DNA of 51,079 bases. Origin: an uncultured Clostridia bacterium (GTDB lineage Bacteria; Bacillota; Clostridia; Oscillospirales; Ruminococcaceae). Shown here piece by piece: positions 1 to 6,432 of the stretch. The notes beneath the pieces are model-generated. The model worked only from the letters and a program-made list of their open reading frames with translations, did not search any database and had not been told where the DNA came from. Numbering within the stretch: the first letter of the stretch is position 1; every line of letters begins with the position of its first letter. The translations under genes were made by a program, and so were the position numbers. The DNA lies in NCBI GenBank assembly GCA_947629905.1, contig CANRFM010000016.1, positions 1 to 51,079 on the forward strand, read 5' to 3'.

Positions 1-76
1 TCAGTTTAAGCGCAGATGCAATACAGAGCCAGCATGGCTGTATAGCACTTTTGCTGTTTCTGCCCTTTTCCATTTT

Positions 77-1057
77 TTATGATAATAATACGAGAATTTT
101 GTAGGTGATGTGATGAATGCCATCGTCTATTGCCCTCTGAATACCCTTGCCGATACCTGTTTCATTGCCGTAATACTGCGCCGTGTCGATCAGTCTGTAT
201 CCGTCTTTCAGCGCTTCGTAAACGGAATTTTCCGCAGTATCATCGTCTTGTGTCCATGTGCCAAGCCCAAGAATTGGCATTTCGTAACCGCTGTTGAGAA
301 GAACGGTCTTGCTTTCAAAATCAAATTCTGTTGTCATATTACGCTGCTCCAATATCTTTCGTTTCATCAGGCATAGGTCAAAAACGCTCCATACACCGTC
401 ATTATCAAGATCATAAGGCTTTCCCCTCAAATCTTCTTCTGTAGGCTTTGCAAGAAGAAAATCGCAGAGATTCCGTACGTCCTGCACCGTGTATTCTTTA
501 TCGGAACTGCCGACCATTTCAAATGTAATTGTCACACCGTCTGTTCCGAGTACATCAGCAAGCCCCGAAGTATCATCAATATGCCCGATTTTCGTATATG
601 TGTAAGGAGTATCAAAGCGCTCATAGAACACCACAAGGCAGTTAACGCCGTAGAGCATAATATCTCCCTCATTGATATGCCCGACCTTTTGAGGAGCAGA
701 CGGCAGAACTGTTTCAAGGTAATAATATTTCTCGTTGCCGTTCAGCTCTGACATATCAAGTGTCAAGGGCGGCATTTCCGTCAAAGCTGTGACGGTATCG
801 CTGCTTTCCAATGTAACTGAAAATTGCTTATTTCCAACAACTATTTGCATACCGTCAGCCTCCTTTTCTTCATGTTGTTCGGTAGTTGTGACCTCCTGCT
901 GGTCGGACATTACGAAAGTTTCGCTGCTATCACTTTGCAGAATAACAGACGAGTTTTCACTTTGCACCGTCACAGTCGGAGTGCTTTCAGAATAGCTGCC
1001 GCATCCGGTCAGCATCAGAAAAGAAGAAATCACTGCTAAAAATCTTGCTTTGATCAT
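77..1057 (-). CDS. Lipoprotein: cyclophilin-like domain, dockerin-like repeat, truncated aldo/keto reductase
   Basis: The 326-residue product starts with a lipoprotein signal (hydrophobic stretch ending LTGCGS, so Cys at about residue 19) and should be a surface-anchored lipoprotein. A GAGGAG ribosome binding site precedes the ATG. After a Ser/Thr/Glu-rich linker, residues about 70-185 resemble the small cyclophilin-like fold family. Residues about 190-240 carry one dockerin-like calcium loop (DLDNDGVWSVFDLCLMKRK). From about residue 250 the sequence is the N-terminal end of an aldo/keto reductase: the VLLNSGYEMPILGLGTW strand and the DTAQYYGNE segment with the Asp and Tyr of the catalytic tetrad. 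It stops shortly after GIGKGIQRAI, about 60 residues into a domain that normally has 270-300, so the reductase cannot be active. The lipoprotein part may still be made. Domain names come from motif recognition only. Confidence 0.7.
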   Translation of the reverse strand: MIKARFLAVISSFLMLTGCGSYSESTPTVTVQSENSSVILQSDSSETFVMSDQQEVTTTEQHEEKEADGMQIVVGNKQFSVTLESSDTVTALTEMPPLTLDMSELNGNEKYYYLETVLPSAPQKVGHINEGDIMLYGVNCLVVFYERFDTPYTYTKIGHIDDTSGLADVLGTDGVTITFEMVGSSDKEYTVQDVRNLCDFLLAKPTEEDLRGKPYDLDNDGVWSVFDLCLMKRKILEQRNMTTEFDFESKTVLLNSGYEMPILGLGTWTQDDDTAENSVYEALKDGYRLIDTAQYYGNETGIGKGIQRAIDDGIHHITYKILVLLS

Positions 1058-1101
1058 AAATGCTCCTCACCACCTTTGCAGTGCCGTTTTCTCCCAGATG
1101 G

Positions 1102-1560
1102 TCATCTGAGATATTCGTTGTAGAACGCTTCGAGCTTGTCAAACGGAATGACCTTGCCCTCACCGCCGTCATAGAGGTCGGTATGTGAAGCGCCCTCGAT
1201 TACAAGCAACTGCTTGTTTTCGGAGTAGGGATTGCCGTTGGTCATATTCTCATAAGCGTCCTTGCCGAAGTAGAAAGAATGCGCCTTGTCGCTGTGAAGC
1301 ACCATGACAGCAGAGCGGATCTCATTGCTGTATTGCAAAATCGGCATATTGATGAACGACATACAGCCGATCTTGTTCCAGCCGCCGTTGGAGTTGAGCG
1401 AACGGGGGTGATAGCCACGCTCGGTCTTGTAGTAAGCGTGGTAGTCCTTGACAAAATACGGCGCATCTTCGGGCAGAGGGTCGATCACACCGCCGCCAAG
1501 CTCGTACTCGCCGGACTGATAATCCTTGATACGCTGTGCATTCAGAGCCTGCTTCATCAC
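1102..1560 (-). pseudogene. C-terminal half of an alpha/beta hydrolase
   Basis: The 152 residues match the C-terminal half of a secreted or cytoplasmic alpha/beta hydrolase of the dienelactone-hydrolase-like or FrsA-like type. A stretch reading SAVMVLHSDKAHSFYFGKDAY is followed by LLVIEGASHTDLYDGGE, which places the catalytic His (in GASHTDLY) near the C-terminus. The nucleophile elbow (GxSxG) and the whole N-terminal half are absent. Family members usually run to 300 residues or more. The reading frame stays open to the end, so the loss is a truncation rather than scattered mutations. Immediately upstream (about 1561) the similarity switches to a membrane-protein fragment on the opposite strand, marking a deletion or recombination joint. 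An internal Met opens the frame but no convincing ribosome binding site precedes it. Confidence 0.6.
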
Positions 1561-1565
1561 TCACC

Positions 1566-1916
1566 TTGACACCGAAACGGATCATCGGTATGATACTATT
1601 CGCTTTGATACTGCTCGGTATGCTTGCAATTTACATCTTTGCGGGAATTGACGGTATCCGAAATGATTTTACCTTCTTGCAATATGTGGTAAGATTTCTA
1701 ATCATCGGGGTGGGTATCAAGCTGTTCGATATTATCGGATTTGACTGGTTCATGATAACAAAAACGCACTTCTTTCAGCATTTCTTTCCCGAAACGGAGG
1801 GCTGCGAGGGATGGCATCAGTTTGGCTATAACAGAAAGCAGCAGCTTCAGCAGAGTGTGATGATCCTTCTGTCTGCACCCATCTCTTCGGCAGTCTTTTA
1901 TCTCATCGGGAGGTAG
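1566..1916 (+). pseudogene. C-terminal fragment of an unidentified membrane protein
   Basis: The frame reads as a membrane protein with two or three hydrophobic segments (IIGMILFALILLGMLAIYIF, a second around FLIIGVGIKLFDIIGF, and a short one near the C-terminus). It ends in a normal stop. The upstream part of the open frame lies inside the antisense hydrolase fragment and shows no membrane-protein character, so the true N-terminus is missing. I do not recognise the family well enough to name it. There is no clear ribosome binding site at any internal Met. It is best read as half a gene fused head-to-head with the hydrolase remnant at about position 1560. Confidence 0.45.
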
Positions 1917-1971
1917 CATGATATGACCAAAAAGGGCAATGTCCTCCGTGAGTGGGGAATTGCCCTTAAAC

Positions 1972-2430
1972 TTATCCAAAAACCTCGCCTTCCGAAGCTT
2001 TACTTCGTATCGTATCATAAAGCTCCTCTTTCAGATCGGCTAAAGTGACCTTTGAAAAATCCGCCTTTAACGCCGCAACCGCACTATCAAAATGAGGTGC
2101 AAGTAGGCTATGGATATTGCTCCCTACCATACAGGTTTGTGAGGTGTTCTGGTGGAACTTAAATATCTCCTCCGTTTCCTCACTTTCAACAGCACAGTAA
2201 ATATCCCATAGTGTGATCTCGGTATCGGGACGGGCAAGAGTAGTTTTTCCTTTACCCGATTTTGTAATAAGCAGATTGGCATTTTTTAGCTTGGCGAACA
2301 CATTTCGGATAATGACAGGATTGCACCCCGCACTCTCCGCTGCTACCTCGCTTGTTATTTTTTCATCAGGAAACCCTGCTATCATCAACATGACATGAAC
2401 AGCTATCGAAAACTGTGTGCTGACACGCAT
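1972..2430 (-). CDS. Rrf2-family transcriptional regulator (YwnA-like)
   Basis: This is a 152-residue winged-helix regulator. The N-terminus MRVSTQFSIAVHVMLMIA and the recognition region SAGCNPVIIRNVFAKLKNANLL are typical of Rrf2 proteins, and the length is right. Only one Cys (in QTCMVGSNI) lies where IscR-type members carry their iron-sulfur cysteines, so it is more likely a YwnA-like redox or metabolite sensor than an iron-sulfur regulator. It is divergent from the nitroreductase operon across a 180-bp AT-rich gap holding three copies of an ACAGAT-type motif, which suggests it controls both directions. The gene appears intact. The ligand is unknown. Confidence 0.8.
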   Translation of the reverse strand: MRVSTQFSIAVHVMLMIAGFPDEKITSEVAAESAGCNPVIIRNVFAKLKNANLLITKSGKGKTTLARPDTEITLWDIYCAVESEETEEIFKFHQNTSQTCMVGSNIHSLLAPHFDSAVAALKADFSKVTLADLKEELYDTIRSKASEGEVFG

Positions 2431-2502
2431 TGTCTGAATACCTCCTTTTATCCTTTACTCAATCATATCACTTTTTCCCCGAAAAGTCAATATGTAAATC
2501 TA

Positions 2503-2592
2503 AATATTACAGATTGATTACGATTTATTCGTAAGTATTGATATTACAGATAACTTGTGATAGAATATTTGTAATGTAAATTGTTACAGATT
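2503..2592 (+). promoter_or_regulatory. Nitroreductase promoter with three TTACAGAT operator-like repeats
   Basis: A promoter with -35 TTGATA (2538-2543) and -10 TAGAAT (2561-2566), 17-bp spacing, reads toward the nitroreductase gene. The motif TATTACAGAT or TGTTACAGAT occurs at about 2505-2514, 2542-2551 and 2582-2591. The middle copy overlaps the -35 element. This arrangement fits repression by the divergent Rrf2 protein. Binding is inferred. Confidence 0.5.
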
Positions 2593-2611
2593 AAACACAG
2601 GAGGTAATCAT

Positions 2612-3133
2612 ATGGAAACAAAGAAAGCGATCATTGAGAGAAAGTCCGTCAGGGCATACTCATCGGAGCAGATCAAAGACGAGGAGCTGAATGCACTTCT
2701 TACAGTGGCGAATACCGCACCCGTTGCAGGAGGAGCATACAAGACCATGCTCCTGACTGTTGTGCAGAACCCTGATATACTCACAAAGATCAGAGAGGTG
2801 TATCAGTCTGCAAGCGGAGCAAAAAGCGACGTGCTTTACGGTGCACCCACACTCATCATAGTGTCCGGCAAGCGTGATTTTGACGAAACAGCATTGTTTG
2901 CCAATGTAGGCTGTATCATTGAAAATATGTCCCTCGCTGCATACGATATGGGACTTGGCAGCGTGTTCAGTTGGGCAACAGGCACTATCCTGCCGACACA
3001 GACGGAGCTTGTAAAAGAGCTTGGCATTTCCGATGACTTCAAGCCCCTTGCAGGACTGGCTGTTGGCTATCCTGCAAAGGAACTGCCGAAGCGAGTGAAG
3101 ATGTCGGAAATTGAAACAAATTATATCAGATAA
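2612..3133 (+). CDS. Nitroreductase-family FMN oxidoreductase
   Basis: The 173-residue protein begins METKKAIIERKSVRAYSSEQI, the FMN-phosphate binding motif of the nitroreductase fold (RKSVRxY). It continues with NTAPVAGGAYKTMLLTVV, and the later segment ANVGCIIENMSLAAYDMGLGSVF is the usual dimer-interface helix. The length matches the short nitroreductases. It should be a flavin-dependent NAD(P)H oxidoreductase of unknown substrate in the cytoplasm. An AGGAGG ribosome binding site sits eight bases before the ATG. It is first in an operon with the NAD(P)-binding protein 11 bases downstream and a broken flavodoxin gene, all likely under the divergent Rrf2 regulator. Confidence 0.85.
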   Translation: METKKAIIERKSVRAYSSEQIKDEELNALLTVANTAPVAGGAYKTMLLTVVQNPDILTKIREVYQSASGAKSDVLYGAPTLIIVSGKRDFDETALFANVGCIIENMSLAAYDMGLGSVFSWATGTILPTQTELVKELGISDDFKPLAGLAVGYPAKELPKRVKMSEIETNYIR

Positions 3134-3144
3134 GGAGTAACGCT

Positions 3145-3762
3145 ATGAAAGTAGGTATTATCGGTGCAGGAAATGTAGGACAGACTCTTGCGAGACTCAT
3201 TCTTGCCGCAGGAAATGAAGTCGTGATGTGCAACAGCAGAGAGCCTGAAACACTGTCCTCGGTCATTGAAACGCTTGGCAAGGGGGCAAGTGCAGCAACG
3301 CTTGCGGAGGTATCAGAGCAGGATATTGTCATTCTCGCTGTATGGTGGGATACCGTTCCAAAAGTCATGGAACAAGTTGGTGACTGGAGCAGCAGGATTT
3401 TGATAGATGCAACAAATCAGCTGACATTTACATCGGACAGCACAAGACCGATACCTGTGAAGCTGGACGGAATGACAGGAAGTGAATATGTTTCCTCTCT
3501 TGCAAAAAACGCTCGTGTTGTAAAAGCGTTCAATTCGCTGTTCGGGCAGTTTATGGACGGTGAGGTGAACGGTGGCAATCGTGTGCTGTTCTATGCTGGC
3601 GATGACAATAATGCAAAGAAAACTCTGCACCCTCTTTTTACGGCAATGGGGTTTTACCCTGTTGACCTCGGAGGACTGAAAGAAGGCGGAAAGCTGATGC
3701 AGGTCGGCGGTGCGCTGAACGGAAAGCACTTTATCAAAAGAACGAAGGATATGTGTTTATGA
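3145..3762 (+). CDS. NADPH-dependent F420 reductase-like NAD(P)-binding oxidoreductase
   Basis: The 205-residue Rossmann protein starts MKVGIIGAGNVGQTLARLIL, with the GxGxxG dinucleotide loop, followed by NSREPETL at the end of the second strand, where NADP-preferring members place Ser/Arg. Later segments (ILAVWWDTVPKVMEQV, ILIDATNQLTF, VVKAFNSLFGQFM) match the family called NADPH-dependent F420 reductase or NAD(P)-binding domain protein. These occur widely in bacteria that do not make F420, so the cofactor partner is uncertain, and a flavin electron acceptor is possible given the nitroreductase neighbour. An AAGGAG ribosome binding site precedes the ATG. The stop overlaps the ATG of the flavodoxin remnant (ATGA), evidence of an operon. 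Confidence 0.75.
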   Translation: MKVGIIGAGNVGQTLARLILAAGNEVVMCNSREPETLSSVIETLGKGASAATLAEVSEQDIVILAVWWDTVPKVMEQVGDWSSRILIDATNQLTFTSDSTRPIPVKLDGMTGSEYVSSLAKNARVVKAFNSLFGQFMDGEVNGGNRVLFYAGDDNNAKKTLHPLFTAMGFYPVDLGGLKEGGKLMQVGGALNGKHFIKRTKDMCL

Positions 3763-3910
3763 AATTTGTAATTGTATCGGGAAATCCGAAAAGGACGGAC
3801 TGACAAAAAATATGACCGATGAGATCGTTCGTGGAGCAGTTGACGGCGGTGCAGAGGTCGAGATCATCAATGTCTGTCAGATGAAAGGCTGTCATTCATG
3901 TAAAGATGGC
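3759..3910 (+). pseudogene. Frameshifted N-terminus of a flavodoxin / NADPH-dependent FMN reductase
   Basis: The ATG overlaps the stop of the upstream gene. The frame reads MKFVIVSGNPKRTD and stops. Shifting by one base restores GLTKNMTDEIVRGAVDGG followed by EVEIINVCQMKGCHSCKDG, the start of an NADPH-dependent FMN reductase or flavodoxin with its CxxCKDG motif. A single lost A in the run at about 3788-3793 explains the break. Similarity ends near 3910, and the remaining two thirds of the gene are missing. Confidence 0.65.
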
Positions 3911-3992
3911 ATAGGTCTTTTGCTTGAAACCGAGCCGTATGCATTCTTCATAGACGATGATCCAGCCGATGCCTGAGAGCAGTGTTAAAAAG

Positions 3993-4124
3993 AGTTCCAT
4001 CATTGACATGGGACCGGGCGGCGGCGTTCATGGAGGCAGAGTCGTGGCAGCCGGAACGCCGGAGGAGATCTGCGAATGCAAGGAAAGCAAGACAGGATTC
4101 TACCTGAAACAATATACAAGATAA
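3993..4124 (+). pseudogene. C-terminal tail fragment of UvrA (excinuclease ABC subunit A)
   Basis: About 40 codons read [20 protein letters not shown] followed by [21 protein letters not shown] and a stop. This resembles the extreme C-terminal end of UvrA (IIDLGPxGGxxGGxVVAxGTPEE and the final helix). No UvrA ATPase sequence precedes it in any frame. It is an isolated gene scrap, with no ribosome binding site and no function expected. Confidence 0.6.
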
Positions 4125-4264
4125 ACTTAACGAACAAGGCAGCAAATGAGATGCGGCAGCGAATCTACGCTCTGTTCGGGGATAACGACATGGGTTATAT
4201 CAATAACCTTCACGGCTTTTTGTGTTTCAGTTTTGTAGGAGGAAAGAGAAGCTCCTTTATGTAA
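4125..4264 (+). pseudogene. Short internal fragment of a UvrD/PcrA-type helicase
   Basis: In the frame that continues past the UvrA scrap the sequence reads LTNKAANEMRQRIYALFGDN and then YINNLHGFLCFSFVG. The first part matches motif Ia of superfamily 1 helicases (TFTNKAAxEMxxRI), and the second matches the TxHGF segment that follows. Only about 40 residues remain of a protein that normally exceeds 600. There is no Walker A motif nearby. Confidence 0.5.
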
Positions 4265-4335
4265 TACTCTGTGCTGTTATCATTATAGCATACTCCTATG
4301 CTTTTTCAAGAAGAAAAAACGCTCTGTACACATAG

Positions 4336-4395
4336 ATAACCGCCTATCCTGCAAGCTTTGCATTTTTTTGCATCGTTTGCAAGGTAGGCGGTTAT
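4336..4395. terminator. Long hairpin downstream of the methyltransferase-like gene
   Basis: Outer arms ATAACCGCCTA (4336-4346) and TAGGCGGTTAT (4385-4395) are perfectly complementary, and the stem extends inward through CCTGCAAGC and GTTTGCAAGG with an imperfect bulge. A T-rich stretch follows on the minus strand only weakly. It lies just past the stop of the minus-strand gene at 4401, so it probably terminates that gene. Confidence 0.5.
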
Positions 4396-4400
4396 TAAGC

Positions 4401-5072
4401 TCAGTCGTTTCTACTGAAATATTTCCTGTCAAATCCAGGCTCAGAATAAATACATCCGGAAGAGAACCTGCCGTTATGCCAAATTGTAAACTGACTGTTT
4501 GGATAAGTGGACAATAGATAGGCATACCAAGCATAGACATCGTTATCAAGCTCTCTGCTTAGTCTTGCGTGAGGTACACCGCAGAGAATAACGCAGTATG
4601 GGATATTTTGCTCTGTACAGGTTTTGATAATCAGTTCAGCAGCATCGCAAGGTTCCTGTGCGATAACTGCATCATATTCCGCAAGATCTTCTGTACCTGT
4701 AAATTTGTGATTCATGATCTTTATGCCGGAAGTATCGCATTGCATCTCACATTGATCCATAGCTGCTATTTTGACACTGTTTCTAAGCTTCTGATGCAGA
4801 TATTTGGACAGCAGCACGGTCTCTCCGCAACCGACTTCGAGAATCGCATTCCAACTGTTATCCCTAATGATCGGCAGCAGGAAAGCACCGAAATGTTCAT
4901 GTCTTGCAGGTGATTTCTCAGCCCATAAAACATAATCTACAAACTCGTCAGAAACCGTCCCACGCTTATGGTTATAAAAATCTCTCCGTACAAGCGCCAA
5001 ACGCTTCTCTGAAAATCTTAATGGATTCTCCGCTATAAATTCATTCAGCATTTCTTTGTTATAAATATCCAT
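4401..5072 (-). CDS. SAM-dependent methyltransferase-like protein of unknown substrate
   Basis: The 223-residue protein contains ILEVGCGETVLLSKYL at about residues 90-105, resembling motif I of class I methyltransferases (hxxhGxG), and IAAMDQCEM, where the acidic ribose-binding residue would sit. Later motifs (DAVIAQEPCD and IPYCVILCGVPHARL) fit a Rossmann fold, with EPCD in place of the usual DPP-type catalytic motif. The N-terminal 60 residues are helical and unrecognised. The gene looks intact, with its own promoter and an AGGAG site before the ATG, in contrast to the broken genes around it. It may act on a small molecule. The function is not known. Confidence 0.5.
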   Translation of the reverse strand: MDIYNKEMLNEFIAENPLRFSEKRLALVRRDFYNHKRGTVSDEFVDYVLWAEKSPARHEHFGAFLLPIIRDNSWNAILEVGCGETVLLSKYLHQKLRNSVKIAAMDQCEMQCDTSGIKIMNHKFTGTEDLAEYDAVIAQEPCDAAELIIKTCTEQNIPYCVILCGVPHARLSRELDNDVYAWYAYLLSTYPNSQFTIWHNGRFSSGCIYSEPGFDRKYFSRND

Positions 5073-5126
5073 ATCAGACTCCTGTAACAGTGTTTATCTG
5101 CCGTGTCGGCATGATCGCTTTCTTCT

Positions 5127-5155
5127 ATTATATCATAGCAGACTGATAAAATCAA
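5127..5155 (-). promoter_or_regulatory. Promoter of the methyltransferase-like gene
   Basis: On the minus strand, -35 TTGATT (5150-5155) and -10 TATAAT (5127-5132) are separated by 17 bases, about 55 bases upstream of the ATG at 5072. Confidence 0.6.
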
Positions 5156-5269
5156 GCAGAGGATTGTGTGAAACAGAAAAGATTTATAGTTTTCAATTTT
5201 TGTGATTTTGCGCTGTTTTTCCATTTTGAACACCCCTATGAGATGTTTCTGTTGTATCAATTTGGGGTT

Positions 5270-5404
5270 CTACATATCGTAGAATATACCTGCGCACTCC
5301 CATTCGGAATGCAGCCTGATCCACGCTTCATAATGCGCTTTCTGCGTTTCCAGACTCTCACGCTGGTCATCATTATCGGTACTGACACGGCAATATCCAA
5401 TAGC
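5270..5404 (-). pseudogene. N-terminal fragment of a large serine recombinase
   Basis: On the minus strand, offset from the lysozyme frame, the sequence reads AIGYCRVSTDNDDQRESLE, then TQKAHYEAWIRLHSEWECAG, then IFYDM and a stop. The YCRVST segment is the catalytic-serine motif of large serine recombinases and the rest follows the resolvase-domain consensus to the point where DEGISGT would be expected. Downstream, the reading MEKQRKITKIE at about 5200-5232, preceded by a weak ribosome binding site, resembles the first residues of the second of two tandem recombinases. That part is uncertain. All of this is debris of an integrative element. Confidence 0.6.
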
Positions 5405-5777
5405 CCGCCTTTTCGAGAACCTCACAGAAGGCATGGATCATTGCGGAGCAATTTGCGTTTCCGGTATCAAGCGTTTTTTTCTCTTCCTGATCGAAGAAAA
5501 TAGGAAATTCAAACTGGTTCCCCTTGAGAATTTCAAGGCAGACCTGTGCTTCCAGTCTCGCCTCATCGGGCGTGATAGCGTAGGAATACCAGTACGCTCC
5601 CACAGGAATTTCTGCGGCTTTTACGCCTGCATAGTTATTCTCAAATTGCTTATCCTTCTGAGATGCAACCCTGCCGTATCCTGCACGGAGAATGGCAAAC
5701 TGAATACCTGCTGCCTTGACCTTGTTCCAGTCAATTGCGCCGTTGTGAACGCTTACATCAATGCCTTTCATTTCCAT
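5373..5777 (-). pseudogene. GH25 lysozyme, truncated by a recombinase fragment
   Basis: The frame starts MEMKGIDVSVHNGAIDWNKV, the GH25 (Chalaropsis-type muramidase) opening with the first catalytic Asp at residue 7. It continues through AILRAGYG, VGAYWYSYA and the strand FPIFFDQEEK that bears the Asp-x-Glu pair. GH25 domains need about 185-190 residues. Here the match ends at EVLEKAGYW (about residue 127) and the frame closes seven residues later. At that point the DNA becomes the start of a serine recombinase in another frame, joined at a GCGGGCTATTGG segment that both genes could supply. No signal peptide is present, as in phage- or element-encoded endolysins. A good AAGGAG site precedes the ATG. 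Confidence 0.7.
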
Positions 5778-5855
5778 ACTATCACTCTCCTTTTTTGTAC
5801 CAAAGTGAGAGGCAGGGCGCCCTGATTCGGGGCGTCCTTTATTTTTAGTCGTGCA

Positions 5856-6189
5856 GTATACCCCGCTTCAGGGTATACCGTCAAAGGGGGTCGTGAAATG
5901 CTACCCCCTTTCAGGCATGGCAAAACTGTCATTTTGGCAGTTTTACATTTTTCTTGCCAAATATGACTTTTAACGATTCGTGAAAACTCGCTCCGCAGCT
6001 TACCGCTATTTACCTGACTCCAAAGGGTGTGAATTTGATTCATACCCTTAATCCATCTAAATTACACTATCAGTCATGCAAGCCGACCTTTGCACCATTC
6101 TAAATTGCGCTATCATCCGAGCAAGCCGACTTAAACCGCACTATCATCCGAGCAAGCCGACCTTTGCGCCGTAGGCGCATTGGGAGGCA
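5856..6189. repeat. Intergenic modular repeat cluster A
   Basis: This gene-free stretch is a chain of short hairpin-forming modules. They are a GTATACCC..GGGTATAC dyad (5856-5878), an AAAGGGGGT..ACCCCCTTT hairpin around GTCGTGAAA (5880-5912), an AAAACTG..CAGTTTT hairpin (5919-5945), an ATATGACTTTTAACG segment (about 5961), and GGGTGTGAAT..ATTCATACCC (about 6026-6049). These are followed by three related AGCAAGCCGAC units (one diverged to TGCAAGCCGAC), the last merging into a 39-bp module at 6151-6189. Most modules recur in cluster B (11149-11835). No gene is supported here. Confidence 0.75.
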
Positions 6190-6212
6190 AAAGGGGAGCG
6201 CAGGCACTGCGT

Positions 6213-6255
6213 CAGCGTCACGCTGCTTGACAAGAGGGACGGAATGTGGTATAAT
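6213..6255 (+). promoter_or_regulatory. Strong promoter with adjacent CAGCGT-N-ACGCTG dyad
   Basis: Consensus -35 TTGACA (6227-6232) and -10 TATAAT (6250-6255) with 17-bp spacing drive the short upstream ORF and the CNNM gene. A perfect dyad CAGCGT-C-ACGCTG (6213-6225) ends one base before the -35 box. The same dyad sits in the same position at the DUF4250 operon promoter (16901-16944). Confidence 0.7.
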
Positions 6256-6300
6256 AGTACCATCCTGCAATTGCAGGCGCAAACAGAAAAGGAGGACATT

Positions 6301-6432
6301 ATGACCCATTCAAGTTCCGAGGATGCGGGCGGTCCGTATCACAGTTTCATCTGCTCTCCCGTTCCGGTGTGTGCCTTGCGGCGTATACCTGCCGTAAGTG
6401 CCGCTTACAGAAAGGACACCGGAAATGAATAG
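6301..6432 (+). CDS. 43-residue upstream ORF coupled to the CNNM gene
   Basis: The ATG follows AAAAGGAGGACATT, one of the best ribosome binding sites in the window, directly downstream of a consensus promoter. The product begins MTHSSSEDAGGPYHS, is Ser- and Pro-rich with two Cys and four Arg, and resembles nothing I know. The stop (6430-6432) overlaps the CNNM start (6425), so translation of the two is probably coupled. Its small size, lack of a domain and location suggest a leader peptide, or an ORF that lets ribosomes reach the weaker downstream site. A genuine small protein is also possible. Confidence 0.5.
   Translation: MTHSSSEDAGGPYHSFICSPVPVCALRRIPAVSAAYRKDTGNE

Noticed and set aside
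5768-6043. Minus-strand 91-codon frame upstream of the GH25 fragment
   Set aside because: It covers the hairpin repeat modules of cluster A and has no convincing start.
6060-6170. CRISPR-like spacing of AGCAAGCCGAC units
   Set aside because: Only three diverged units with irregular spacing, no leader and no cas genes. They also occur inverted elsewhere.
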